NCBI GenBank assembly: GCA_025360225.1
Contig: JANYCN010000066.1
Location: 1-64,000 of the forward strand
Direction: 5' to 3'
Source of the DNA: Actinomycetes bacterium
GTDB taxonomy: Bacteria; Actinomycetota; Thermoleophilia; Gaiellales; F1-60-MAGs149
Length of the DNA: 64,000 bases
Shown here: piece after piece, positions 15,877-26,264 of the stretch
How positions within the stretch are numbered: position 1 is the first letter of the stretch
Layout: every line of letters starts with the position of its first letter
Translations under genes and position numbers: made by a program
Notes under the pieces: model-generated
The model's database searches: none
What the model was told of the DNA's origin: nothing
The model's input: the letters and a program-made list of their open reading frames with translations, nothing else

Positions 15877-16585
15877 CGAGGGTGTCGCCAGGCGCCATCG
15901 GGTGCACCGTGACGCCGTCAAGACCTAGGCGAGCGATCTCCTCGACGAGCGCCGCGGGACGGCCGACGAGCGGGGGGAAGGTGCCCCAGTGTCCGCCGAC
16001 CACGTCCTTGACCCCGAGCAGCCTGACCGCGTGGGCCGCCTCGAGCGGCCCCATCGTGTAGAAGTCGCCGATCGAGAGGATTGCGAGGTCCGGCTGGTAG
16101 ATCGAGCCGATCAACGCCATGTCGCCAAAGACCGCGGTATCGCCCGACTGGTAGATACGAAAGCCGTTCGAGAACGTGATCACGAAACCAGCAGGCTCGC
16201 CAACGTAGCTCGTCGCCCCGTCCGGTCCGTCGATCGAGCTCGAGTGCACAGCCTGGGTCATCGTGTACCGGATGCCGCCATGCTCCACGGTGCCACCGGT
16301 GTTGAAACCGATCGTCGCCGCGCCCTGCCGCTCGAAGTGCCCGGCGAGCTCCACCTTGGCGATCACCGGGCACCCGTGTGTTCTCGCGAGAGACTCGACG
16401 TCCGCGACGTGATCGAAGTGCCCGTGCGTGACGAGGATCGCATCGATGCGCGTCGGCGTCTTCAACGCCTCCGGTACCGTCGGCCCACCGAGCCACGGGT
16501 CGACGATGATCGTCGTGCCGTTCGGGTCGCGGTGGCCCCACGTCCCGTGGCCGTACCAGGTGACCTCGACGCCGTTCACGTTCAC
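15869..16585 (-). CDS. Metallo-beta-lactamase-fold hydrolase (UPF0173-like)
   Basis: A 238-residue metal-dependent hydrolase of unknown substrate. The metal-binding signature VTHGHFDHVADV is near residue 55, preceded by the family's IIVDPWLGGPTVP, with later residues in IYQSGDTAVFGDM and GGHWGTFPPLV. The start is GTG with AGGAGG five bases upstream; longer frames run into repeat copy D. The final residues LVV and the stop codon lie inside repeat copy C (stop 15869-15871), so the element has become the gene's 3' end. Related proteins in other genomes are annotated as L-ascorbate-6-phosphate-lactonase-like or general Zn hydrolases; I would not pick one. Confidence 0.85.
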   Translation of the reverse strand: MNVNGVEVTWYGHGTWGHRDPNGTTIIVDPWLGGPTVPEALKTPTRIDAILVTHGHFDHVADVESLARTHGCPVIAKVELAGHFERQGAATIGFNTGGTVEHGGIRYTMTQAVHSSSIDGPDGATSYVGEPAGFVITFSNGFRIYQSGDTAVFGDMALIGSIYQPDLAILSIGDFYTMGPLEAAHAVRLLGVKDVVGGHWGTFPPLVGRPAALVEEIARLGLDGVTVHPMAPGDTLVV

Positions 16586-16598
16586 GCTGACCTCCTGG

Positions 16599-16691
16599 TG
16601 GTGTGATTGCGAGATGGGGCGTTCATTGGCGGTCTGCCAGCGCAGGACCATCCAGGCAGCCGAGTGACCACGCCGTCTCGCGACCAGATCA
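16599..16691. repeat. Short decayed copy D of the inverted-repeat element
   Basis: About 93 bases between the nuoN stop and the hydrolase start. The left end TGGTGTGATTGC and the right end (TGACCACGCC ... CCAGATCA) are recognisable variants of the family termini; the GCGCAGGACCATCCAGGC interior matches copies B and C. The core with GGGCTTGCT is missing. Confidence 0.6.
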
Positions 16692-16696
16692 CGAGG

Positions 16697-18163
16697 TTAC
16701 GGTGCCGCGACGAGCGAGGCCGCGGCCGAGCCCGCCCAGTCAAGCACGTCAGACGGATACACGCCAAGCCAGAGCACGACTCCTGCCGCGACGACGGTGG
16801 CGATCCCGGCGAACACCGCGCCTGGCGCGAGCTCTGCCATCGCGCCACTCTCCGAGCCGCGATCGAACATCGAGAGCCCGACCTTCAGGTAGTAGCCAAG
16901 CCCGATCACGGTGGCGACCACACCGACGATCACGAGGTAGGTGGAGTCCGCCTGCACCGTCGCGGAGAAGAGGTACAGCTTCGCGAGGAACCCTGCGGTC
17001 GGCGGGAACCCGCCGAGGGACAGCAGGAACACCGTCAGGCTCGCTGCCATCGTTGGTCGTTTGAAGCCCCAGCCGCGGAGCGACTCGATCGTCGCCGGCC
17101 CGCCAATCTCCCGCTCGTGCACGGCGATCACCGCAAACGAGCCGACGCTCATGGCCGCATAGCAGGCGAGGTAGAAGAGGAGCGCCTTGCCGGCGCCCGA
17201 GCCGGCGACGATCGCCATCAGCAGGTAGCCGGCATGACCGACGGACGAGTACGCCAGCATCCGCTTGACGTTCGTCTGCCGCAGCGCCGCGACGTTCGCG
17301 CCGATCATCGTGACGATCGCGAGCGCGGCGAGCGCCGGACGCCAGTACTGCGCCTCGGCCGGGAGCGCCGCGACCGTCACGCGGTAGAGGATCGCGAAGG
17401 CCGCGGTCTTCGTCGCCGCCGACATGAAGCCGGTGACCGGGGACGGCGCGCCCTCATAGACGTCCGGCGTCCACATGTGGAACGGCACGACGGCGACCTT
17501 GAACGCAAGCCCTGCGAGCACCATCGCCGTGCCCGCGAGCGCGAGCGGCGCCGTCGGGTCTGCGCGGAGCCCCTTGGCGATGCCGGCGAGGTCGAGCGCG
17601 CCGGTCGCGCCGTAGAGGAGCGCGGCGCCGTACAGCAGCACCGCCGACCCGACGGACCCGAGAACGAGGTACTTGAAGCCGGCCTCGAGAGAGGCCTCGC
17701 TGCGCACGTCGAACGCGCAGAGGGCGTAGAGCGTGATCGAGAAGAGCTCGAGCGCGACGAACAGCGACACGAACGAGCTGGCCGCGGAGACGAGGTCCAT
17801 GCCGGCAGCTGCGAAGACGAGAAACGCGACGAACTCCGGTCCACGCTCTCGCATCCTCGGCCACCCGTACGCCACGGCGAGCGTCAGGAGCCCGGAGCCG
17901 GCGACGATCACCCTGACGGCGTTCGCGAAGCGGTCTACAACGAGCTGGTCGGACAGCACGCTCCAGCTGCCGCCGTGGCTGTCCCAGATCTGCGCAGTAG
18001 CGATCAGCGAGCCGACGAACGCCCCGGCGCCGATGAGGAACGACAGGTCGCGTGCACCGCGGCCGCCGACGGCGACGGCGAGGAGCAACAGAAGCGACGC
18101 GGCGCCAAGGAGGACCACGTCTGGGGCGAGCGCGTCCCACTCGATCGTCGGCGGCGTGATCAT
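16697..18163 (-). CDS. nuoN: NADH-quinone oxidoreductase subunit N
   Basis: Last gene of the complex I operon. A 488-residue polytopic membrane subunit of the Mrp-antiporter type that takes part in proton pumping. It has about 14 hydrophobic segments beginning at VVLLGAASLLLLLAVAVGG, with the antiporter-family signature HMWTPDVYEGAPSPVTGFMS near residue 235 and a conserved charged lysine in the broken helices. It overlaps nuoM by four bases, in keeping with coupled translation. Repeat copy D follows the stop by five bases and may mark the operon end. Confidence 0.95.
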   Translation of the reverse strand: MITPPTIEWDALAPDVVLLGAASLLLLLAVAVGGRGARDLSFLIGAGAFVGSLIATAQIWDSHGGSWSVLSDQLVVDRFANAVRVIVAGSGLLTLAVAYGWPRMRERGPEFVAFLVFAAAGMDLVSAASSFVSLFVALELFSITLYALCAFDVRSEASLEAGFKYLVLGSVGSAVLLYGAALLYGATGALDLAGIAKGLRADPTAPLALAGTAMVLAGLAFKVAVVPFHMWTPDVYEGAPSPVTGFMSAATKTAAFAILYRVTVAALPAEAQYWRPALAALAIVTMIGANVAALRQTNVKRMLAYSSVGHAGYLLMAIVAGSGAGKALLFYLACYAAMSVGSFAVIAVHEREIGGPATIESLRGWGFKRPTMAASLTVFLLSLGGFPPTAGFLAKLYLFSATVQADSTYLVIVGVVATVIGLGYYLKVGLSMFDRGSESGAMAELAPGAVFAGIATVVAAGVVLWLGVYPSDVLDWAGSAAASLVAAP

Positions 18164-19632
18164 GGCGCCACCTTCGCGGTCGCGGCGCTGGCAAGAGAAC
18201 CGGCGTCAGCAGACACCCGCTCCGTCACGGCGACGGGGTAGAACGAGAGCGCCAGCACCGTCCCGATGAGCGGCAGGACCGCGAGGAATCCTCCGTCACG
18301 GAGGTCGCCGGGCCGCGACGCGCCGACGGCGTCGCCTTCGCGGTCGTGCAGCACGGCGGAGATCCAGCGCAGCATGTACATCGCCGCCAGGACGATCGCG
18401 AGCGACGCGAGGATGCCGACGGCTGGACGCGCCTCATACGCGCCGAGGAGCACGAGGAACTCCGACGCGAACGTGCTCGAGCCAGGCACGGCGAGCGCAG
18501 CGACGCCGGTCATGATCGCGATCGTTGCGAGGACCGGGCGGCCGCGAGCCATGCCGCCCAAGCGCGTGAACGGGTCGGCACCGGTCGAGGCTGCGACCCA
18601 GCCGGCAAGCAGGAAGAGGCTCGCGGAGAGGAGCGCATGGTTGACCATCTGGAACACCGCACCCGTCTCGCCCCGATCGTTCAGGGCGAAGATGCCGATC
18701 ACGACAAGACCCATCTGGCCGACAGAGGAGTAGGCGATCACGCCACGCGAGTCAACCTGTCGGAACGCAACCAACGACCCGTACAGCAGTCCGATCAGCG
18801 CAGCGCCGGTGATCCACCAGCGAGCATCGGCGACCGGCTGTGGGAAGATCGGCAAGACGAGTCGCAGAAGGCCGTACGCGCCCGCCTTCGATGCCACTCC
18901 GGAGAGGATCGCCGCGACCTCGGGCGTGGCGCCCCGATAGGCGTCTGGCACCCAGCCGTGCAGCGGCCAGATCGGCGACTTGATCGCGAAGGCGATGAGG
19001 AACGACGCAAACACGAGCCGCGACTGGCTCGTGCCGACGTCGTCGAGCCCGAAGGAGCCAGCCTTGAGACCGAGGACGATCATCCCAACCAACATGAACA
19101 GCGTGCCGATGAACGTGTAGATGACGAACTTGATCGTTGCGCGGCGCCGGTCGGGGCCGCCCCAGACGCCCACGAGGAAGTACAGCGGGATGAGCATCGC
19201 CTCGAACCCGACGTAGAAGACGATCAGGTCACGCGCGACGAAGAGGAGCACGAGCGCTGCCTCGAGGCCGAGGAGCAGGCCGTAGTACGCGCGGTTGCGT
19301 GCTCCTCCGGCCCAGATCGCGTAGACGATGGCGCTCGTCATCACGAGCACGGTCATCGTCACCATGACGAGGCTCAACCCGTCCACGGCGATGTGGAACC
19401 GGATCCCGAGGTCGGGCAGCCAGCTCTTGTCGGTGGTGAACTGGAAGCCCTTGCCCTGCTCGAAGTTGCGCAGCAACGAGAACGTCGCTCCGACCGTCGC
19501 GGCCTGCACGACGAGCGCGACGAGTCCCGCGCTCGCGCGCCGGATCGGCAGCAGCAACAGCAGGATAGCGCCGAACGTCGGCACCGCGATCTCCTGGATC
19601 GCACCAGGGGAGTAGAAGCTCGGAAGGCTCAT
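18160..19632 (-). CDS. nuoM: NADH-quinone oxidoreductase subunit M
   Basis: A 490-residue antiporter-like subunit in the membrane arm of complex I. Start chosen at the ATG overlapping the nuoL stop (ATGA arrangement), giving MSLPSFYSPGAIQEIAVP and a first membrane helix; the longer open frame upstream is nuoL shadow. Key pieces are the conserved glutamate helix FYVGFEAMLIPLYFLVGVWG, KSPIWPLHGWVPDAYRGATP and the lysine helix around SSVGQMGLVVIGIF. Its role is proton translocation coupled to quinone reduction. Confidence 0.95.
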   Translation of the reverse strand: MSLPSFYSPGAIQEIAVPTFGAILLLLLPIRRASAGLVALVVQAATVGATFSLLRNFEQGKGFQFTTDKSWLPDLGIRFHIAVDGLSLVMVTMTVLVMTSAIVYAIWAGGARNRAYYGLLLGLEAALVLLFVARDLIVFYVGFEAMLIPLYFLVGVWGGPDRRRATIKFVIYTFIGTLFMLVGMIVLGLKAGSFGLDDVGTSQSRLVFASFLIAFAIKSPIWPLHGWVPDAYRGATPEVAAILSGVASKAGAYGLLRLVLPIFPQPVADARWWITGAALIGLLYGSLVAFRQVDSRGVIAYSSVGQMGLVVIGIFALNDRGETGAVFQMVNHALLSASLFLLAGWVAASTGADPFTRLGGMARGRPVLATIAIMTGVAALAVPGSSTFASEFLVLLGAYEARPAVGILASLAIVLAAMYMLRWISAVLHDREGDAVGASRPGDLRDGGFLAVLPLIGTVLALSFYPVAVTERVSADAGSLASAATAKVAP

Positions 19633-21548
19633 GCCGCCTGCACCATGAAGTAGAGGACGAGGCCCGCGACGCCGACGGCGAAGGCGAGCGCGTAGATGCG
19701 CACGATCCCTGTCTGCAGCACTGACAGGCGACGAGAGGCGACGCCAGCGAGCGAGCCGACGGCGTCTGGAGCAGCGAGGAAGACGTACCGCTCGAGCGAG
19801 CCTCGGAGGAGGTTTGCAAGCCACGCAGTCGGCACGAAGAGCGCGTAGTGGTAGAGCTCGTCCCAGAAGAAGCGGCGCTCGGAGAGGATCGCAAGCGGGC
19901 GCGGGAAGGCGACCGGCGCGCTTCGCCCTGCACGCCAGAGGACGGTGGCGATGAGGATCCCGAGGATGCCGGCGATGCTGCCCGCTGCGGTCGCGATCCA
20001 CTCGTTCGACGTTCCGGCCTCGACCATCTGGACTGTGCCGTAGGTGGTCGGCTCGAGCCAGGTCGACATGCCGGTCGTCAGGCTCGGGAACTGCAGGAAG
20101 CCAGCGACGAGCGTCAGGGCTGCGAGGATGTACACCGGCAGCGTCATCGTCGCCGGGCCTTCGCCGTGGGCGGTGTGGTGCTCGGCGTCATGCGCCGCCT
20201 GGTCGGCCGTCGGGCCGTGGAACACGACGTACATGAGGCGCGAGGCGTAGATTCCTGTAAGGAGCGCGCCGGCGACGCCGCCGACGAACGCCAGCGTACC
20301 CCACGTGCCGCCCACCTCGAGCCCGGCGGCGAGGATCGAGTCCTTCGACGCGGCCGAGGAGATCAGCGGGAAGCCAGCGAGGGCGAGCGTGCCGATCCAC
20401 ATGCAGACGTACGTGCGCGGCAGCCAGCGCTTGAGCCCGCCCATCTTGCGGATGTCCTGCTCGCCTGACAGCGCGTGGATCACGACGCCTGCGCCCATGA
20501 ACAGGAGCGCCTTGAAGAAGGCGTGCGTCGTGAGGTGATAGATGCCCGTCCAGTAGGCGCCGAGGCCGACGCCGACGAACATGTAGGCGATCTGGCTCAT
20601 CGTCGAGAACGCGATCACGCGCTTGATGTCGGTCTGCGTGAGCGCCGTGAGGCCGGCCATCAGGAGCCCGGCGACGCCGATCACGACGATCAGGTGCTGC
20701 ACGTCAGGGGCGTAGGAGTAGAGCGGGTTCATGCGGGCGATCAGGTACACGCCCGCCGTCACCATCGTTGCCGCGTGGATCAGGGCGGAGACCGGCGTCG
20801 GGCCTTCCATCGCGTCCGGAAGCCAGGTGTGGAGCGGCAGCTGTGCGGACTTCGCGAGCCCGCCGACGAGCAGCATCAGGCAGATGCCGTTGATCGTGGA
20901 GCTGCCGAACCCGAGCTCGTTGTGGCGCTCGAAGACGGTCAGGTAGTCGACGGTGCCGAGCTGCTTGAAGATCATGAAGATGCCGATCGCGAGCCCGACG
21001 TCGCCGACGGCGTTCATCACGAACGCCTTCTTCGCGGCGGCGACGGCAGACGCTTTCTGGTGCCAGAAGCCAATCAGCAGGTAGCTCGAGAGACCAACCA
21101 TGCCCCAGCCGGCCAGGAGCAGCACGAAGTTCCCGGCAAGCACGAGGATCAGCATCGAGAAGACGAACAGGTTGAGGTAGGCGAAGTAGCGCCGTTCCTC
21201 CACGTCGCCATGCATGTAGCCGACCGAGTAGACGTGGATCAGGAAGCCGACGCCGGTGACGATCAGAAGCATCACCGCCGACAGCGGGTCAACGAGGATG
21301 TCCATGTTGACCTTGAAGCTCCCAGCGGAGAGCCACGTCCAGAGGGTGCTGTGGATGGAGCGAGCATCCGCTGTTCGCCCCCGCAAGCGCAGGAACACGA
21401 CGACGGAAAAGGCGAACGCGCCAAGCATCGCGCCGGAAGCGATGATGCCGGCAAGACGCCGAGGAAGGGCGTTGCCGAGCAGCGCGATCAGCACGCAGCC
21501 GGCGAGCGGGAGGCCGTAGGCGACCCATGCAGTGGCCTGGATCGTCAT
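19629..21548 (-). CDS. nuoL: NADH-quinone oxidoreductase subunit L
   Basis: The distal antiporter-like subunit, 639 residues, with the long lateral helix expected at the C-terminal end. Start is the ATG overlapping the nuoK stop, giving MTIQATAWVAYGLPLAGC. Seen in order: N-terminal helices, VYSVGYMHGDVEERRYFAYLN, the conserved SYLLIGFWHQ, KSAQLPLHTWLPDAMEGPTP with the pump lysine, and the AFSTMSQIAYMFVGVG helix. A histidine-rich acidic loop (DAEHHTAHGEG) lies near residue 465. Confidence 0.95.
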   Translation of the reverse strand: MTIQATAWVAYGLPLAGCVLIALLGNALPRRLAGIIASGAMLGAFAFSVVVFLRLRGRTADARSIHSTLWTWLSAGSFKVNMDILVDPLSAVMLLIVTGVGFLIHVYSVGYMHGDVEERRYFAYLNLFVFSMLILVLAGNFVLLLAGWGMVGLSSYLLIGFWHQKASAVAAAKKAFVMNAVGDVGLAIGIFMIFKQLGTVDYLTVFERHNELGFGSSTINGICLMLLVGGLAKSAQLPLHTWLPDAMEGPTPVSALIHAATMVTAGVYLIARMNPLYSYAPDVQHLIVVIGVAGLLMAGLTALTQTDIKRVIAFSTMSQIAYMFVGVGLGAYWTGIYHLTTHAFFKALLFMGAGVVIHALSGEQDIRKMGGLKRWLPRTYVCMWIGTLALAGFPLISSAASKDSILAAGLEVGGTWGTLAFVGGVAGALLTGIYASRLMYVVFHGPTADQAAHDAEHHTAHGEGPATMTLPVYILAALTLVAGFLQFPSLTTGMSTWLEPTTYGTVQMVEAGTSNEWIATAAGSIAGILGILIATVLWRAGRSAPVAFPRPLAILSERRFFWDELYHYALFVPTAWLANLLRGSLERYVFLAAPDAVGSLAGVASRRLSVLQTGIVRIYALAFAVGVAGLVLYFMVQAA

Positions 21549-21850
21549 CCGCGCAGCTCGGCAATCTCGTCGGTGTCGAGGAGCATGCGGCGACGTTCCA
21601 TCGCGACGATCAGGCCGAGACCGACGACGACCTCTGCCGCCGCGACGCCCATCACGACGAGGGCGAAGATCTGGCCGTCCTGGCCGCCGTGGTAGCGCCC
21701 GAACGCGACGAGCACGAGGTTCGCCGAGTTCAGCATCAGCTCGAGGGAGAGCAGCACGACGAGCGGGCTGCGCCGCACGATCACGCCGACGAGGCCGATC
21801 GTGAACATCGCGGCGGAGACCAGCAGGTAGTTGCCGACGTCCGGCGTCAT
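21545..21850 (-). CDS. nuoK: NADH-quinone oxidoreductase subunit K
   Basis: A 101-residue, three-helix membrane subunit of complex I. The conserved glutamates are in LSLELMLNSANL and AAAEVVVGLGL, both in membrane helices and needed for proton movement in the family. It overlaps nuoJ and nuoL by four bases each. Confidence 0.94.
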   Translation of the reverse strand: MTPDVGNYLLVSAAMFTIGLVGVIVRRSPLVVLLSLELMLNSANLVLVAFGRYHGGQDGQIFALVVMGVAAAEVVVGLGLIVAMERRRMLLDTDEIAELRG

Positions 21851-22422
21851 GCGCCTGGCTCCCGCTGCGCCGCGAGCTGCCGTGCTGCGCGCACCTTCGC
21901 CTGCCGCTCGTCCATCCGCACGCGGTTCGGTCGCGCGCCGGCGCCAAGCACGACGGCAGCGATCGCAGCGACCAGGAGCAGCAGCGAGACGATCTCGAAG
22001 GCACCGACGTAGCGGGTGAGGAACAGCTCGCCGACGTGCTTCGGCGAGCCGAAGTCATCCTTCACCGTCGCCGCGCTGGTCAGGCCCGAGCGACCGACCG
22101 TCCAGGCAACCTCGACGAGGATCGCGCCAGCCGCGGCGCAGGCCGCGCCGATCTGCCAGCCGCGACGACGTTCGTCCTGCACCTCACCGCGCGGCCCGAT
22201 GTAGGCGATCACGAAGAGGAACATCACCATGATCGCACCGGCGTAGACCATGATCTGCGCCGCCGCGACGAAGTCCGACTGCAGCAACAGGTACAGCGTC
22301 GCGAGCGATGCGAGGTTGCCGAGCAACGCGATCGCAGAGATGAACGGGTTGCGTTGGACGATCACCGCGAGCGCGCTGGCGAGCGCCCCAGCAGACGCGA
22401 GGGCCCAGACGAGCGTGTTCAC
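21847..22422 (-). CDS. nuoJ: NADH-quinone oxidoreductase subunit J
   Basis: A 191-residue membrane subunit with five hydrophobic segments. The central helix VAAAQIMVYAGAIMVMFLFVI (about residues 50-70) is the hallmark that changes shape during turnover. A hydrophilic tail (DERQAKVRAARQLAAQREPGA) ends the protein, longer than in many homologues. GTG start overlapping nuoI by four bases. Confidence 0.94.
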   Translation of the reverse strand: MNTLVWALASAGALASALAVIVQRNPFISAIALLGNLASLATLYLLLQSDFVAAAQIMVYAGAIMVMFLFVIAYIGPRGEVQDERRRGWQIGAACAAAGAILVEVAWTVGRSGLTSAATVKDDFGSPKHVGELFLTRYVGAFEIVSLLLLVAAIAAVVLGAGARPNRVRMDERQAKVRAARQLAAQREPGA

Positions 22423-22952
22423 TCTGGCGCTCCCTCAGGGTTGGTAGCGGTGATGACGTCGTACATGCCGAGCACCCGCTCCATCTCCTGCACCGGCACG
22501 TCGTACAGCTCAACCGACTTCGACGGAGTGCGGCGCTCCGGCTTCGCAAGCAGCATGTCCTTCGTGTACACCAGGGCGTCGCGCGAGATCTCCGAGAGCT
22601 CGAAGTCGTTGCCTAGCGTGATCGCGTCGAACGGACAGGCGAGCTCGCAGTAGCCGCAGAAGATGCAGCGCGCCATGTTGATCTCGTAGATGCGCGCGTA
22701 GCGCTCACCGGCAGACACGCGCCCTTCGACGGGGTTCTCCGCGGGAACGACGCGGATGCAGTCGGCGGGGCACGCGGCGGCGCAGAGGGAGCAGCCGACG
22801 CACTTCTCCAACCCGTTCTCGTGCCGGTGCAGCTGGTGTCGCCCACGAAAACGCGGGTACACCGGGCGGCGGTACTCGGGGTACTCCTGCGTCACCGGCT
22901 TGCGGAACAGGTGGCGAAGGGTGACCGAGAAGCCCTTGACCTGATCAAGCAT
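22419..22952 (-). CDS. nuoI: NADH-quinone oxidoreductase subunit I (two 4Fe-4S clusters)
   Basis: The 177-residue ferredoxin-like subunit that carries clusters N6a and N6b in the peripheral arm. Two motifs are complete: CVGCSLCAAACPADC (about residue 50) and CIFCGYCELACPFDA (about 95). An amphipathic N-terminal helix ([18 protein letters not shown]) lies on the membrane surface. It overlaps nuoH by eight bases. Confidence 0.95.
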   Translation of the reverse strand: MLDQVKGFSVTLRHLFRKPVTQEYPEYRRPVYPRFRGRHQLHRHENGLEKCVGCSLCAAACPADCIRVVPAENPVEGRVSAGERYARIYEINMARCIFCGYCELACPFDAITLGNDFELSEISRDALVYTKDMLLAKPERRTPSKSVELYDVPVQEMERVLGMYDVITATNPEGAPE

Positions 22953-23946
22953 GGCTGCTCCCGTACACGACGAAGAAGGCCGTCACGAGCAGGTTGAGCG
23001 TCGCGACGGGAAGCAGGAGCTTCCAGCCGAGCGACATCAGCTGGTCGAACCGGACGCGGGGGGTGGTGGCGCGCAGCCAGATGAAGATGAAGAGGAAGAG
23101 ACCCGTCTTGATCAGCATCCACAGCGGCCCGGGAAGGAGCGGGCCCTCAGGGCCAGCAAGGAACAGCACCGCGGCGAGCGCGGAGAGGGTGATCGCGTTG
23201 ATGAACTCGGCGTTGGCGAACATCGCGAAGCGCATGCCGCCGTACTCCGTGTGGTAGCCCGCGACGACCTCGCCATCGGCCTCGGTGAGGTCGAAGGGCG
23301 GGCGGTTCGACTCGGCGACGGCAGCGACCATGAACACGAGGAACCCGAGGAACTGCGGCAGGATGTACCAGTACCAGCCGCTCTGAGCGTGGACGATGTC
23401 GATGAACGAGAGCGACCGGGCGTGGATCAGGACGCCGATCACCGCAAGCGTGAAGGCGACCTCGTAGGACACCAGCTGGGCGATTGCCCGCATGCCACCG
23501 AGCATCGCGTACTTCGACCCGGACGCCCAGCCGCCGATCAGGAGCCCGTAGAACCCGAGCGAGCCAAGCGCGGCGACGAACAGTAGCGCGACGTTCGAGT
23601 CGGCCATGTACAGATGGAACGTGAGCGATGTGCCGGGGATCGTTGCGAGGCCGCCGAAGGGCATGAAGCCGAATGCCCCGATCGCGCAGGTAAGCGAGAC
23701 GAACGGCGCGAGCAGGTAGAGCCGTGGCCGCGCGCCGGTCGGGATCATCGACTGCTTCCGTAGGAGCTTGCCAAGGTCGGCGATCGGCTGCAGGAGGCCG
23801 GCAGGGCCGACGCGGTTCGGGCCGAGGCGCTGCTGGAATCGACCGATCAGCCGTCGCTCGACCCACGTCATGAAGGCGAAGAATCCCATCAGGAGGTTCA
23901 CGAGCGCGAACCCCTTGATCACCGTGACGATGAACCCGTCAACCAT
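22945..23946 (-). CDS. nuoH: NADH-quinone oxidoreductase subunit H
   Basis: A 333-residue membrane subunit that forms much of the quinone-binding chamber. Seen: [21 protein letters not shown] near residue 28, the acidic loop with [14 protein letters not shown] and [23 protein letters not shown] split between helices (only short parts quoted here), and the closing [13 protein letters not shown]. Start ATG overlaps the nuoG stop by one base. Confidence 0.95.
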   Translation of the reverse strand: MVDGFIVTVIKGFALVNLLMGFFAFMTWVERRLIGRFQQRLGPNRVGPAGLLQPIADLGKLLRKQSMIPTGARPRLYLLAPFVSLTCAIGAFGFMPFGGLATIPGTSLTFHLYMADSNVALLFVAALGSLGFYGLLIGGWASGSKYAMLGGMRAIAQLVSYEVAFTLAVIGVLIHARSLSFIDIVHAQSGWYWYILPQFLGFLVFMVAAVAESNRPPFDLTEADGEVVAGYHTEYGGMRFAMFANAEFINAITLSALAAVLFLAGPEGPLLPGPLWMLIKTGLFLFIFIWLRATTPRVRFDQLMSLGWKLLLPVATLNLLVTAFFVVYGSSHA

Positions 23947-26264
23947 CAGGAACGCACCACGGTCGCGTCACCGGTGGCCGGCGCGCCAGCCCAGTTGATG
24001 CGGACGGCGCCAGCGACGAGACGGCGGGAAATACGCAGCGGTCCGGTATGGGTGCCGCCGGCGTGCGTGACGCTGATCACGTCGTGCTCGGCGACGCCAA
24101 GCGCGTCCGCGTCGGCGTGATTGAGCATCACCCACGGCGCTCGCTGGTGTGCGAGTGCGGCCGTGCGCTCGACGGCTGGCCCGGCGAACAGCGGGCGCGG
24201 CGCGACGAGGACGAAGCGCCCAGCGGCCGGTGCAGGCGGTGCCTTCGGCGCGGCGACCTTCTTCGGCGCGCGCGCCTCGCGACCCCGCGACGGGAGCGGC
24301 GCGCGGCCGTTGAGCTGCGACCAGGAGAGCGGGACGGTGAGGTCAGCGGCGAGCGTCGCGTAGACCTTCGCCGGTGTCGGCGCAACGGGTACGCCGAGCA
24401 CCTCGGCGATGGCGGCAATGGCGACCAGATCGCTCCGACCGCTCGGGCCCTTCGTCACGGGGCGGAGACGCTGGATCCGTCCCTCGAGGTTGGTGACGGT
24501 CCCCTCGCGCTCGTGGTCGACGGTCTGTGGCAGCACGATGTGGCTCCACGACACGGCGGAGTTGACGAACGCGGAGACCGTCACGACGTGGTCGGCCTGG
24601 GCAAGCGCCATGTGCCAGCGCTCGGCCTCTGGCCACTCAGCGGTCGGGTCGAGGCCGACGAGCACCACGGCTCTGATCTCACCTGACTCGAGGCCGGCGA
24701 GGACCGCGTCGCCGCCACCTGACAGACCGGCAAGCCGGGCACCGCGCTCGTTCGCGCCACGCGGCATCGGCAGCACGCCGCCGCGCTCGTGCAGCCGGAG
24801 CGTGTGCGCGAGCTGCTCGATCAGTGCGATGGCGATCGGGTCGGTGACGACGAGCACAGGGTGGGAGGCCACGGCGAGGCGGGCGCCGAGATCCGCGAGA
24901 TCGACGCCGGCCGGTGCAGCGCCAGCGCCAGCGAGCGCCGCAACGATCGCCGCGGCAGAACCGGCCGGGGCTGCGACGAACGAGCCGGCATCGCGCTCGA
25001 GGATCGTCCCACCGGCCGACACGATCGCGAGGTGCGCGCCGGCACGACGCGCCTTGCGGATGCGCAGGTCGACGACTCCCGCGCGGTCGGCAACGTCGGC
25101 GTCGCCGATCACGACGATCAGATCGGAACGGTCGAGATCGTCGATGCGCGCGGCGTACGGGTCGAGGCGCTCCCACTCGCCTGCCGCGGCAACGGGCCCG
25201 GACGCGGTGCGCGCACCGACCGAGCGGGCGATCGCGGCCCAGCCGTACGCCTCCTCGTTCGTGAGGTTGCCACCGGTGACGATCGCGACGGCGCCGGCAC
25301 CCTTCAACGCGGAGACGTGACGCAGACGCTGTGCGGTCGAGCGCGTCGCCTCCTCCCAGGTCGCGGGATGCAGCCCGGAGCTGTCGCGAATCAGTGGCTC
25401 GGCAAGACGCTCGACGAGCGGCTCGTGGCGCGCGAAGCGTCCGCGATCACAGAGCCAACCCTCATCGACCTCAGGGTGGTTGCGCGAGATCACGCGTTCG
25501 GCCTTGCCCTCACGCAGCGTCACCCACGTGTTGCAGCCCACGGCGCAGCCCGTGCAGACGGTGGGGACGTTGACGATCTCCCACGGTCGCGCCTTGAACC
25601 GGTACGGCGTCGGCAGCAGCGCGCCCACGGGGCACAGCTCGGTGACGTTGCCGGAGAAGGCGCCGACGTACGGACGCTCCTCGAAGGTGGCGATCACGCT
25701 GCGGGCGCCGCGCTCGCGGGCGACGAGCTCGCCGTCCTCGGCAACGTCGCTCGAGAAGCGGGTGCAGCGGTAGCAGAGGATGCAGCGCTCGCGGTCGATG
25801 AGCACCGATGGCGATATCGGTAGCGGCTTCTCGTAGGTGCGCTTCGGGATCGTCATCCGGCTCGTGCCGGGGCCGTAGCGGAACGTCAGGTCCTGCAGCG
25901 GGCACTCGCCGCCCTTGTCGCACACCGGACAGTCGAGCGGGTGGTTGAGCAGGAGGAACTCGAGGACCGCGTCCTGGCCCTCCTTCGCCGGCGCCGACGT
26001 AGCAGCGGTGCGAACGACCATGCCGTCCTGCGTCGTCATCGTGCAGGCGGCCTGGAGCTTCGGCATCGCTCGGCCGCCGATCTCCACCTCGACGAGACAC
26101 ATGCGGCACGCGCCGATCGGTGGACCGAGGCGCGGCTCGTAACAGAACACCGGGATCTCGATCCCGACCTCCGCAGCCGCGACGACCAGGGGCGTGCCGG
26201 GCGCGACCTGCAGCTCGCGGCCATCGAAGGTGACGGTGACCAGGTTCGTCTCGGTTGCGGCCAT
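23946..26264 (-). CDS. nuoG: NADH-quinone oxidoreductase subunit G
   Basis: The large 772-residue iron-sulfur subunit. N-terminal 2Fe-2S domain ([16 protein letters not shown]), then the His-Cys cluster site [18 protein letters not shown], two 4Fe-4S motifs ([10 protein letters not shown]; the second set begins [11 protein letters not shown] and ends GWLCDRGRF), and a C-terminal molybdopterin-oxidoreductase-like domain from about residue 280 that is inactive in the family. [11 protein letters not shown] with its downstream cysteine suggests the extra N7-type cluster present in some bacteria (inference). It overlaps nuoF by one base. Confidence 0.95.
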   Translation of the reverse strand: MAATETNLVTVTFDGRELQVAPGTPLVVAAAEVGIEIPVFCYEPRLGPPIGACRMCLVEVEIGGRAMPKLQAACTMTTQDGMVVRTAATSAPAKEGQDAVLEFLLLNHPLDCPVCDKGGECPLQDLTFRYGPGTSRMTIPKRTYEKPLPISPSVLIDRERCILCYRCTRFSSDVAEDGELVARERGARSVIATFEERPYVGAFSGNVTELCPVGALLPTPYRFKARPWEIVNVPTVCTGCAVGCNTWVTLREGKAERVISRNHPEVDEGWLCDRGRFARHEPLVERLAEPLIRDSSGLHPATWEEATRSTAQRLRHVSALKGAGAVAIVTGGNLTNEEAYGWAAIARSVGARTASGPVAAAGEWERLDPYAARIDDLDRSDLIVVIGDADVADRAGVVDLRIRKARRAGAHLAIVSAGGTILERDAGSFVAAPAGSAAAIVAALAGAGAAPAGVDLADLGARLAVASHPVLVVTDPIAIALIEQLAHTLRLHERGGVLPMPRGANERGARLAGLSGGGDAVLAGLESGEIRAVVLVGLDPTAEWPEAERWHMALAQADHVVTVSAFVNSAVSWSHIVLPQTVDHEREGTVTNLEGRIQRLRPVTKGPSGRSDLVAIAAIAEVLGVPVAPTPAKVYATLAADLTVPLSWSQLNGRAPLPSRGREARAPKKVAAPKAPPAPAAGRFVLVAPRPLFAGPAVERTAALAHQRAPWVMLNHADADALGVAEHDVISVTHAGGTHTGPLRISRRLVAGAVRINWAGAPATGDATVVRS